64,000 nt of DNA, from contig NZ_JBNAGJ010000004.1 of assembly GCF_049803795.1 (NCBI RefSeq), positions 248,001-312,000 of the forward strand, written 5' to 3'. This DNA is from Thalassobius sp002708925 (GTDB lineage Bacteria > Pseudomonadota > Alphaproteobacteria > Rhodobacterales > Rhodobacteraceae). A program made the position numbers and the translations under genes. Each line of letters begins with the position of its first letter. The stretch's first letter is position 1. Below, one piece after another: positions 23,100 to 30,744 of this stretch. The notes under the pieces are model-generated. The model did no database searches and was not told the DNA's origin. It saw only the letters and a program-made list of their open reading frames with translations.

Positions 23100-24761
23100 T
23101 CAGCCCAGCAGACGGCGGGCGATCACCTGAGCCTGAATTTCGGCGGCACCCTCGAAAATGTTCAGGATGCGGGCGTCACACAGAATGCGGCTGATCTTGT
23201 ATTCCAGGGCAAAGCCGTTGCCGCCGTGGATCTGCAACCCGTTGTCGGCGCAGGCCCAGGCCACGCGGGCGCCCAGCAGCTTGGCCATACCGGCCTCAAG
23301 GTCGCAACGCTTGTCATGGTCTTTCTGCCAGGCCGAGTAATAGGTCAGCTGACGGGTGATCATGATTTCAACGGCCATCATCGCCAGCTTATCTGCAACG
23401 CGAGGGAAGTTGATCAGCGACTTGCCGAATTGCTTGCGGTCTTCGGCATATTGGATGGCCACGTCCAGCGCGGACTGCGCTACACCGATCGCGCGGGCGG
23501 CGGTTTGAATCCGGGCGGCCTCGAAGGTTTTCATCAGCTGTTTGAAGCCCTGACCCTCTTTGCCACCCAGCAGGTTTTCGCCTTTGACGTGGAAGTTGTC
23601 AAAGCCCAGCTCGTATTCCTTCATGCCGCGATAGCCCAGAACCTCGATTTCGCCGCCGGTCATGCCTTCGGTGGGGAAGGGGGCCTCGTCGGTGCCGGGC
23701 GTCTTCTCGGCCAGGAACATGGACAGGCCTTTGTGATCGGTGGTTTCCGGATCGGTCCGGGCCAGCAGAGTCATCACGTGGGTCCGTGCGGCGTGGGTGA
23801 TCCAGGTTTTGTTGCCGGTCACTTTGTAGTCGCCGTTTTCATCCTTGACGGCGCGGGTGCGCAGGCTGCCCAGATCCGAGCCGGTGTTCGGTTCGGTGAA
23901 AACAGCCGTGGGCAGGATTTCCGCGCTGGCCAGTTTCGGCAGCCAGTATTCTTTCTGTTCGTCGGTGCCGCCGGCCTCGACCAGTTCGGCTGCGATCTCG
24001 GAGCGCGTCCCCAGCGAGCCAACGCCGATATAGCCGCGCGACAGTTCTTCGGACACCACCACCATCGAGGCCTTGGACAGGCCGAACCCGCCGTATTCTT
24101 CGGGGATGGTCAGGCCGAAGACGCCCATTTCGGCCAGCTCTTCGATGACTTCCATCGGGATCAGCTCGTCGTTCAGGTGCCATTCATGGGCGAAGGGCTC
24201 GACTTTTTCCACGGCATAGCGGCGGAACTGCTCGCGGATCATCTCCAGCTCTTCTTCCAGGCCGGTGGCGCCGACGGTGATGTTGGCGGCTTGCTCTTGC
24301 ATCAGTTCCACCAGACGCGCGCGGGCGGGGCCGGTGTTGCCCTTGGCCATCAGGGTTTGCACTTCGGCGCATTGGAACGGTGCCAGCGCGTCCCAGCCCA
24401 GCCCCAGATCGGCCATGCGGAACATTTCGTTCTGGCTCATGGGGATGCCGCCGGCGATGTGGTGCAGGTATTCGCCAAAGCCGATTTGCAGCAGCAGCTG
24501 TTCGATTTCGCCGAATTTGCCTTCGCCCTGAATACGCTCGGCCCAGGCCTGCATCTGGCGCAGAGCCTCGACATAGGTGGCCAGCCATGACAGGCCGTGC
24601 GCGCCGCTTTGGTTTTCCTCAAGCAGTGCGGCCGAGACGCGGTCCTCTTTGATCACGAGTTCGCGCAGCTTGGCGGTTACGGTGTCCAGCACTTGCTGGG
24701 CGGGGGCAATCGACGCTGCGGTCAGCGTCATAAGATCGGGAAGAATGATCGGGTTGGTCAT
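23100..24761 (-). CDS. mcd: (2S)-methylsuccinyl-CoA dehydrogenase-type acyl-CoA dehydrogenase
   Basis: 553 aa, longer than ordinary acyl-CoA dehydrogenases by an N-terminal domain of about 150 residues (helical, LRQMQAWAERIQGEGKFGEIE), as in Rhodobacter Mcd. The dehydrogenase core follows: FTEPNTGSDLGSLRTRA, GNKTWITHAARTHVM, GGNGFALEYKISRILCDARILNIFEGAAEIQ with the expected catalytic Glu. Mcd oxidises methylsuccinyl-CoA to mesaconyl-CoA in the ethylmalonyl-CoA pathway for acetate and C1 assimilation, common in roseobacters. ATG 24761 follows AGGAA. It is transcribed away from the TauE gene. The other pathway genes are not in the window, so the assignment rests on length and domain layout. Confidence 0.8.
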   Translation of the reverse strand: MTNPIILPDLMTLTAASIAPAQQVLDTVTAKLRELVIKEDRVSAALLEENQSGAHGLSWLATYVEALRQMQAWAERIQGEGKFGEIEQLLLQIGFGEYLHHIAGGIPMSQNEMFRMADLGLGWDALAPFQCAEVQTLMAKGNTGPARARLVELMQEQAANITVGATGLEEELEMIREQFRRYAVEKVEPFAHEWHLNDELIPMEVIEELAEMGVFGLTIPEEYGGFGLSKASMVVVSEELSRGYIGVGSLGTRSEIAAELVEAGGTDEQKEYWLPKLASAEILPTAVFTEPNTGSDLGSLRTRAVKDENGDYKVTGNKTWITHAARTHVMTLLARTDPETTDHKGLSMFLAEKTPGTDEAPFPTEGMTGGEIEVLGYRGMKEYELGFDNFHVKGENLLGGKEGQGFKQLMKTFEAARIQTAARAIGVAQSALDVAIQYAEDRKQFGKSLINFPRVADKLAMMAVEIMITRQLTYYSAWQKDHDKRCDLEAGMAKLLGARVAWACADNGLQIHGGNGFALEYKISRILCDARILNIFEGAAEIQAQVIARRLLG

Positions 24762-24934
24762 CGCATTTTCCTGTCCGTTGGAGACATGATTCATATCTTA
24801 ACTTTCGTCCGCACCGTCCTAGCCATTTCGCACATGCAGCGCAACAAAAATACGTTTGATCATTGACTAATGTACAATTGTTGCGGCGAAAAATTTTGCA
24901 GTGCAGCACGTCTCAAAGCTGCTAATCAGGCAAC

Positions 24935-25705
24935 ATGGAGATGTTTTTCGCGGATATGACGGTGCCGGTTTTGGCGCTGTGCATGATGGTAGGTCTGGTG
25001 GCAGGGGTGATCAAGGGCATGGTCGGATTTGCCATGCCGATGGTCATGGTGTCGGGTCTGTCCAGCATTGTCGGGGCCGAGTGGGCCCTGGCCGGGCTGA
25101 TCCTGCCGACGGTGATGACGAACCTGTGGCAGGCGCTGCGGCAGGGGCGCGCTGCGGCCTGGGCCTCGGTCAAGCGGTTCCGGGTGTTTCTGCTGTGCGG
25201 GCTGGTGACCCTTCTGGCCAGCGCGCAACTGGTGCGTGTTTTGCCGGAACATGTCTTGCTGTTGATGATTGGCGGGCCTGTGGTGGTGTTTGCCCTGATG
25301 CAACTGTTCGGGCTGAAACCGCCTCTGCCGCCGGACGGGCATCATATGGTCGAGGCAGGCGTGGGCGGTTTTGCCGGTTTCGTGGGGGGCTTGTCCGGTA
25401 TCTGGGGGCCGCCGACGGTGATGTACCTGACCGCGATTAACACGCCCAAACAGGATCAGATCCGTATCCAGGGCGTGATCTATGGCCTGGGTGCGGTGGC
25501 GCTGTTGGGGGCGCATATCGGTTCGGGGGTAATGCGCCCGGAGACACTGCCGTTCTCCGTGGCGCTTCTGGTGCCGGCATTGCTGGGAACATGGCTGGGG
25601 TTCCAGGTGCAGGACCGGATTGATCAGGCCGCCTTTAAGAAAGCGACGCTGGTTGTTTTGCTGGTGGCCGGTGCAAATCTGATACGGCGCGGGCTGATTG
25701 GGTGA
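24935..25705 (+). CDS. TauE/SafE-family permease
   Basis: A 256-aa membrane protein with about eight helices in two similar halves. Seen: GLVAGVIKGMVGFAMPMVMV in the first half and FAGFVGGLSGIWGPPTVMYL in the second, the paired Gly-rich family motifs. TauE/SafE proteins export or import sulfite, sulfoacetate or related organosulfur anions, but substrates vary widely. The ribosome site is weak. It is divergent from mcd across about 170 bases. A taurine cluster lies 26 kb away but is not linked. Confidence 0.85.
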   Translation: MEMFFADMTVPVLALCMMVGLVAGVIKGMVGFAMPMVMVSGLSSIVGAEWALAGLILPTVMTNLWQALRQGRAAAWASVKRFRVFLLCGLVTLLASAQLVRVLPEHVLLLMIGGPVVVFALMQLFGLKPPLPPDGHHMVEAGVGGFAGFVGGLSGIWGPPTVMYLTAINTPKQDQIRIQGVIYGLGAVALLGAHIGSGVMRPETLPFSVALLVPALLGTWLGFQVQDRIDQAAFKKATLVVLLVAGANLIRRGLIG

Positions 25706-25721
25706 TTTCAGCCCTACGCGT

Positions 25722-26081
25722 TCAGGCTGCGGGCTTGTAGTTTGCGACCGCGTCGATGAACGAGCGGATCTGGGTCTTCAGGCGCTCATCGGTGATCTTC
25801 GAGATAACGCTCGCAATGCGTGCAGTTTCTTCGTCCAGCACCGGGCCGCCGGTTTCTTCGACTTCGTTCAGACCGTCAAAGAAATACGAGGGCGGCACGT
25901 CCAGAATGCGCGAAATTTCGAACAGTTTGCTGGCCGAAATACGGTTGCGGCCCAGTTCGTATTTCTGGACCTGCTGGAATGAGATGTCCAAACCCTTGGC
26001 AACGTCTGTTTGGGTCAGGCCACGCAGCACGCGCAGGTTCTTTAGCTTCTTACCGACATGTTCGTCTACAGGATGTGACAT
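25722..26081 (-). CDS. XRE-family regulator (PraR-like)
   Basis: A 119-aa protein with one helix-turn-helix at residues 12-66 (LRGLTQTDVAKGLDISFQQVQKYELGRNRISASKLFEIS) and a helical tail. The HPVDEHVGKKLKNLR start and QQVQKYE-GxNRISAS motif match the alphaproteobacterial PraR type, which control biofilm and attachment genes in rhizobia. It is convergent with the TauE gene, 16 bases apart. Upstream 26082-26312 is AT-rich for this genome and holds its promoter. Confidence 0.87.
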   Translation of the reverse strand: MSHPVDEHVGKKLKNLRVLRGLTQTDVAKGLDISFQQVQKYELGRNRISASKLFEISRILDVPPSYFFDGLNEVEETGGPVLDEETARIASVISKITDERLKTQIRSFIDAVANYKPAA

Positions 26082-26312
26082 GAGTACTTTCCACTATCTA
26101 TTATCGCATTCAGAGATAGCAAATCCCTTCTTGCGATCAATCTGTTATATGTTGCAACTTAAGGTATGCACATTTACCCTTGATGGGTGATTAATTTACC
26201 ATAGGATGTTCAAATATGTCGAAACTGCTGTCCTATCCGTAGGGGCAGGCTTGATCAGGCGGTAAAAAGTAACTTAGCTATAACGCGTTATCGGGTGAGG
26301 GGGGTGCTTTGA

Positions 26313-27203
26313 ATGGCAAAGAGCCAGAACGCTGGACTGCTGTTTGAGCTGCTCAAGTCTTTTGTGACTTTGGCACATACGCTCAATTTGTCTCGCGCTG
26401 TACGGGAATTGGATTCGACCCGGCAGACCGTTCGCCGCCATATTAACATCCTCGAAGAGATCAAAGGCGAATCTCTGTTCGAGCTGGAAGACCGCCAGTA
26501 CAGGTTGAGCGAAGCCGGGCGCCGGGCGCTCCGCGAGGCGGAGGATATTCTCGCACGGGGCGAATCCTGGCTCAAGGGAGAGGCCGGCCATATCAACGGT
26601 CTGTTCCATGTCGCCCAGCAGATCAAAGAGGCGGACTGGGATTTCTATTTGCAGCAGCACCCGATCTCGGCGGTGTGGACGGGGCCGTCGGGGCTGTTGA
26701 AGCGCGGGCTTAAATGCTGGGCCGAGGCCGAGGGGCAACTGGAACACGAGGCTTTTCAGCTGGTCCGCCCCTATCTGATGGTGTTCCGCCGCTTCGAAGA
26801 GGATTGGGTCTGCACCGAGGTCGGCAGCAAATCCTCTTATGCCACATGGTACGGCTGGGCCTGGGAGCGCAGCGCCGTCGGGCGCAGCGTGCCGGGGTTG
26901 CCGGGGGGCTCGACCCATGCAAAGCTGCTCTCTCAGCCGTTCGAAGATGTCCGGGCCACGCATGGGCTGCGATACGATCACGTACACACCCAAATGAGCC
27001 GCGGCGACGGGAATATGATGCATCCGATCAGTTACAAACGTCTGCTGATGGGTTGTCGATACCCCGATAACAGCTTTGTCCTGGCCTCGCTGGTCGAGCG
27101 GACCTACGATCTACAGATTTTTGGCGTCGATGATGAAAAGATCCAAACCATGCCCGCCGACGAGGTCATGGATGCGGCCGATCCAGCCTTGGCCTCAAAT
27201 TAA
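26313..27203 (+). CDS. HTH regulator with LysR-like N-terminus and unknown C-terminal domain
   Basis: 296 aa. Residues 8-85 look like a LysR winged helix (FVTLAHTLNLSRAVRELDSTRQTVRRHINILEE, then LTEAGR-like LSEAGRRALREAE). The remaining two hundred residues do not resemble the LysR effector domain: they are rich in Trp, Tyr and His (YATWYGWAWERS, YDHVHTQMSRGDGNMMHPISYKRL). G-rich ribosome site before ATG 26313. The next gene starts 67 bases on and is probably regulated by, or works with, this protein. I do not recognise the C-terminal family. Confidence 0.8.
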   Translation: MAKSQNAGLLFELLKSFVTLAHTLNLSRAVRELDSTRQTVRRHINILEEIKGESLFELEDRQYRLSEAGRRALREAEDILARGESWLKGEAGHINGLFHVAQQIKEADWDFYLQQHPISAVWTGPSGLLKRGLKCWAEAEGQLEHEAFQLVRPYLMVFRRFEEDWVCTEVGSKSSYATWYGWAWERSAVGRSVPGLPGGSTHAKLLSQPFEDVRATHGLRYDHVHTQMSRGDGNMMHPISYKRLLMGCRYPDNSFVLASLVERTYDLQIFGVDDEKIQTMPADEVMDAADPALASN

Positions 27204-27270
27204 CAAGGAAAAGACTCTTTCCTGAAGTTTGGTCATCCTGAGTGGACTTACAACACAAAGGAGTGACCAA

Positions 27271-27984
27271 ATGACAGTGTATGATGTTTTTGACGGGTCT
27301 CGTTTGTTAACTGAAGCCGTCCAGACGTTGCAGGCTAATCAGATTTTTTTGACCGTCGGCGACGATTTTGAGCAATACGCGAAGATCGTAAAAGAGGGGC
27401 GGCCAGAGCAGCCACTGGGCCCGCCGTTTGACCCGGAAAAGCAATTTTTACCTGCTGCCAGAGGTATTTGGGTGGTCGGGCACAATGCGCAGGGCCAGCT
27501 GGTGCACACGCAGGGGATGCGTTTACTGGACCTGTGTGATCAAACCTTAGCGCGATATATGTCCTCTCGTTTTGGCGAGTTCCCGCCGGGCGGCGTTGAC
27601 ATAGATATGGAGCGGTCCTGGTTTCGTCCGGGCCCCGGTGCAAAGCGAATCACCGGCCGCGCCTGCTACCATGGGGAAATGTGGGTAAAGGACGATCCGA
27701 TCTATCGCGGGCGCGGATTGATAGATTATTTGGCACGATTTGCCTTTCTGACCGCGATGCTGAACTGGCAGCCGGATTTTGTGTTTGGCTTCATGCTGCG
27801 CACGATCGCGCGCCGGGGGCTGGCCGAACGCGAGGGCTATATGCATTGCGACCCGTATTGCCTGAGTTGGCAGATCGACGGGCGTAATGAGCCGGTCGAT
27901 TGCAATATGGTCTGGATGGATATCGAGGACATCCGCCACGTGATTCACGTTCCGCTAGAGCAAAAAACGCCAGTCGCCGCCTGA
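27271..27984 (+). CDS. Unknown 237-aa protein, possible GNAT-like fold
   Basis: No family recognised with certainty. AAGGAG stands seven bases before ATG 27271. The middle and C-terminal parts have a strand, an RxRG turn and a long helix (GEMWVKDDPIYRGRGLIDYLARFAF), then a strand and helix (FVFGFMLRTIARRGLAEREGY), which recall an acetyl-CoA-binding GNAT core or an autoinducer-synthase-like variant. Two cysteines are near the end (HCDPYC). No signal or membrane segments. The first 300 bases are visibly poorer in GC than flanking genes. It is the only likely target partner of the preceding HTH gene and ends at a strong terminator. Confidence 0.75.
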   Translation: MTVYDVFDGSRLLTEAVQTLQANQIFLTVGDDFEQYAKIVKEGRPEQPLGPPFDPEKQFLPAARGIWVVGHNAQGQLVHTQGMRLLDLCDQTLARYMSSRFGEFPPGGVDIDMERSWFRPGPGAKRITGRACYHGEMWVKDDPIYRGRGLIDYLARFAFLTAMLNWQPDFVFGFMLRTIARRGLAEREGYMHCDPYCLSWQIDGRNEPVDCNMVWMDIEDIRHVIHVPLEQKTPVAA

Positions 27985-28028
27985 TGTGGGAGTTGGGGGG
28001 ATGAGTATCTGTAAAGCACGCACAAAGC

Positions 28029-28060
28029 AAAACGCCCCGGATGGGGTCCGGGGCGTTTGT
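28029..28060. terminator. Convergent terminator before pckA
   Basis: AAAACGCCCCGG pairs with CCGGGGCGTTT at 28048-28058, with T/A runs on both sides. It serves the unknown gene on plus and pckA on minus. Confidence 0.85.
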
Positions 28061-28080
28061 TTCTTTCAGGATCCGAAGCC

Positions 28081-29679
28081 TTAGCCGATTGCGGCGGCTT
28101 TCACGTCCTCGTCGATATAGGGCAGGTATTGCTCGAAGTTGTCCGAGAACATCTGCACCAGCTTGGCCGCCTGGGCGTCATAGGCTGCGCCGTCGGCCCA
28201 GGTCTGACGCGGATCCAGCAGGGTGTCATCGACACCGGCCACGGAAACGGGCACTTCGAAGCCGAAGTTTTCGTCTTTGCGGAACTGAGCGTCGTTCAGC
28301 GAACCGTCAAGCGCGGCGGTCAGCAGCGCACGGGTAGCCTTGATCGGCATCCGCGAGCCAGTGCCGAAGGCGCCGCCGGTCCAGCCGGTGTTCACCAGCC
28401 AGCAGGTCGCACCGTAGGAGGCGATCTTCTCACGCAGCAGGTTGCCGTAGGCCTCGGGGCGGCGCGGCATGAAGGGCGCGCCAAAGCAGGTCGAGAAAGT
28501 CGGGGTGGGTTCAACCACGCCGCGCTCGGTGCCGGGGGTCTTCGAGGTGAAGCCCGACAGGAAGTGGTACATCGCCTGCGCCGGGGTCAGACGCGAGATC
28601 GGCGGCAGAACGCCATAGGCGTCACAGGTCAGCAGGATGATGTTTTTCGGATGTCCGCCCTGAGCCTCGGCCGAGGCGTTGGAGATGTATTCCAGCGGGT
28701 AGGCGCAGCGCATGTTCTCGGTCAGCGAGCTGTCCTCGAAATCCAGTTCGAAGGTTTCCTCGTCGTAGACCATGTTTTCGATCACGGTGCCGAATTTCGA
28801 GGTGGTCGCGTAGATTTCCGGCTCGGCCTCGGGCGACAGGTTGATCGTCTTCGCATAGCAGCCGCCTTCGAAGTTGAAGGTGCCGCGATCCGACCAGCCG
28901 TGTTCGTCATCACCGATCAGAGTGCGCGAGGGATCGGCCGACAGGGTGGTTTTGCCGGTGCCCGACAGGCCAAAGAAGATGGCGGTATCGACCGGGTTGC
29001 CAATCGCGTGGTTGGCCGAGCAGTGCATCGGCATCACGCCTTTTTCGGGCAGCAGATAGTTCAGCAGGGTAAAGACCGATTTCTTGTTTTCACCTGCGTA
29101 TTCAGTGCCACCGATCAGGATCAGCTTCTTGTCGAAGTTCATCGCGATCACGGTTTCCGAGCGGCAGTTGTGGCGCTCGGGGTTTGCTTGGAAGCTGGGG
29201 CAGTTGATGACGGTGAAATCCGCCAGGAAACCGTCCAGGGCCGAACGATCAGGGCGGCGCAGCATGTGGCGGATGAACAGGTTGTGCCAGGCCAGCTCGG
29301 TCACCATACGCACGTTGATCGAGTAGGCCGGATCCGAGCCGCCCACCAGGTCCTGAACGTAATAGTCCTTGCCCTTCATGTGCTCCAGCATGTCGGCATA
29401 GAGGTTATCAAAGCCCTCGGGCGACATGGCGGCGTTGTTTTCCCACCAGATGGTATCCACAACGCTGTCGGTTTTCACGACGTGTTTGTCTTTGGGCGAC
29501 CGGCCAGTAAATTTGCCGGTAGAGACCAGGAAGGCACCGCCGTTGCCCAGTTTCCCCTCGCCTTTCTTGAGCGCGGCTTCGATCAGCGCGGGCTCCATAA
29601 GATTGTAAAAGACATTGCCCAGCCCTTCGATCCCTTGATCTTCCAGGCGGAATTCCGGGTTTACCCGTCCAAATGTCAT
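28081..29679 (-). CDS. pckA: Phosphoenolpyruvate carboxykinase (ATP)
   Basis: Converts oxaloacetate and ATP to phosphoenolpyruvate, the first committed step of gluconeogenesis from TCA-cycle substrates. 532 aa, the normal length. Seen: TGRSPKDKHVV near residue 55, GTEYAGENKKSVFT, the kinase P-loop FFGLSGTGKTTLSADP near residue 235, IGDDEHGW, and the C-terminal NTGWTGGAFGTGSRMPIKATRALL. ATG 29679 follows AGGAG. The frame continues upstream for about 100 codons without family residues, through the promoter. Repeated TGCGYTAA boxes (29811-29847) lie in that promoter. Divergent from chvI, an arrangement shared by many alphaproteobacteria. Confidence 0.96.
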   Translation of the reverse strand: MTFGRVNPEFRLEDQGIEGLGNVFYNLMEPALIEAALKKGEGKLGNGGAFLVSTGKFTGRSPKDKHVVKTDSVVDTIWWENNAAMSPEGFDNLYADMLEHMKGKDYYVQDLVGGSDPAYSINVRMVTELAWHNLFIRHMLRRPDRSALDGFLADFTVINCPSFQANPERHNCRSETVIAMNFDKKLILIGGTEYAGENKKSVFTLLNYLLPEKGVMPMHCSANHAIGNPVDTAIFFGLSGTGKTTLSADPSRTLIGDDEHGWSDRGTFNFEGGCYAKTINLSPEAEPEIYATTSKFGTVIENMVYDEETFELDFEDSSLTENMRCAYPLEYISNASAEAQGGHPKNIILLTCDAYGVLPPISRLTPAQAMYHFLSGFTSKTPGTERGVVEPTPTFSTCFGAPFMPRRPEAYGNLLREKIASYGATCWLVNTGWTGGAFGTGSRMPIKATRALLTAALDGSLNDAQFRKDENFGFEVPVSVAGVDDTLLDPRQTWADGAAYDAQAAKLVQMFSDNFEQYLPYIDEDVKAAAIG

Positions 29680-29810
29680 AATGCCAAGCTCCTGTAGCCG
29701 CGAAATCTGCGGCGTTTTCCTTTTATCGGTACGGGCACCTCCCGTAGCGGATCGGGAAGTCCCGATAGCGGGCCTCTTAACATGTCGTTTCCATGAAGGA
29801 ACAGGACGGT

Positions 29811-29847
29811 TTAACGCAGTTAGCGCAACCAGTCGCAGGTTAGCGCA
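29811..29847 (-). promoter_or_regulatory. Repeated TGCGYTAA boxes upstream of pckA
   Basis: On the minus strand TGCGCTAA occurs at 29847-29840 and 29827-29820 within identical ten-mers (TTGCGCTAAC) 20 bases apart, and TGCGTTAA at 29818-29811. Each resembles half of a LacI-type TTAGCGCTAA operator. LacI-family PckR/CceR regulators control pckA in other alphaproteobacteria, so binding by such a protein is plausible but unproven. The rest of the 363-base pckA-chvI gap shows only the chvI promoter. Confidence 0.5.
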
Positions 29848-29969
29848 ATCACGGCAGATTTTGACCGATTGCCACGCCCAGAAGCAGGGAAGACATGCAA
29901 AAATTATGAATCTGTTCAGAAAACACCCCCAGAATTGAGGCGAAATCATGGCTGATTCGCAGTTTTGGA

Positions 29970-29999
29970 TTGATTGATCGCGGCAAAGGACGGCATAAT
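29970..29999 (+). promoter_or_regulatory. Candidate promoter of chvI-chvG
   Basis: TTGATT (29970-29975), 18 bases, then CATAAT (29994-29999), 44 bases before the chvI ATG. Confidence 0.45.
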
Positions 30000-30042
30000 G
30001 CAAAGAAAAATCACATAATAGAGCAGTACAAGGAATTCACAG

Positions 30043-30744
30043 ATGTCTAAGATCGCCCTTGTGGACGATGACAGGAATATCCTGACATCGGTGGCCATGA
30101 CCCTGGAGGCAGAGGGGTTTGAGGTCGAAACATATAATGATGGCCAGTCGGCCCTCGACGCATTCAACAAAAAACTGCCGGACATGGCCGTGCTGGACAT
30201 TAAAATGCCCCGTATGGACGGCATGGACCTGTTGCAGCGCCTGCGTCAGAAAACCTCGATGCCGGTTATTTTCCTGACCTCGAAGGATGATGAGATCGAC
30301 GAGGTTCTGGGCCTGCGTATGGGCGCGGACGACTATGTTAAGAAACCGTTTTCCCAGCGTCTTCTGGTTGAACGTATCCGCGCGCTGCTGCGCCGTCAGG
30401 ATGCCGTTGCCGGTGATGTCGTCGGCGACACCGAAGAAACTAAGGTGATGGAGCGCGGAGATCTGCGCATGGATCCGCTGCGTCACGCGGTGGCCTGGAA
30501 GGGGCAGGATGTATCCCTGACCGTGACCGAATTCCTGCTGTTGCAGGCCCTGGCGCAGCGCCCCGGTTTCGTGAAGTCGCGGGATCAGCTGATGGATGTT
30601 GCCTATGATGATCAGGTGTACGTCGATGACCGCACAATTGATAGCCATATCAAACGGTTGCGCAAGAAAATGCGTAGCGTTGATTCCGATTTCTCGGCGA
30701 TCGAAACGCTCTATGGTATCGGCTACAGGTATAACGAAGAATAA
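30043..30744 (+). CDS. chvI: Response regulator ChvI
   Basis: An OmpR-class regulator of 233 aa. Receiver domain with the acidic pair in LVDDDRN, phospho-acceptor Asp52 (VLDIKMPRMDG), Thr in FLTSKDD and Lys in YVKKPFS. Winged helix at about 140-230 ending DRTIDSHIKRLRKKM. Partner of ChvG, whose ATG overlaps this stop by one base. In Rhizobiales the pair controls envelope, acid and exopolysaccharide responses and is tied to the PTS-like genes that follow. Confidence 0.95.
   Translation: MSKIALVDDDRNILTSVAMTLEAEGFEVETYNDGQSALDAFNKKLPDMAVLDIKMPRMDGMDLLQRLRQKTSMPVIFLTSKDDEIDEVLGLRMGADDYVKKPFSQRLLVERIRALLRRQDAVAGDVVGDTEETKVMERGDLRMDPLRHAVAWKGQDVSLTVTEFLLLQALAQRPGFVKSRDQLMDVAYDDQVYVDDRTIDSHIKRLRKKMRSVDSDFSAIETLYGIGYRYNEE

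Noticed and set aside
26082..26312. AT-rich gap between the XRE and HTH genes, examined for a small RNA or a phage attachment site.
   Set aside because: No hairpin with T tract, no repeat pair and no tRNA remnant. It looks like two back-to-back promoters.
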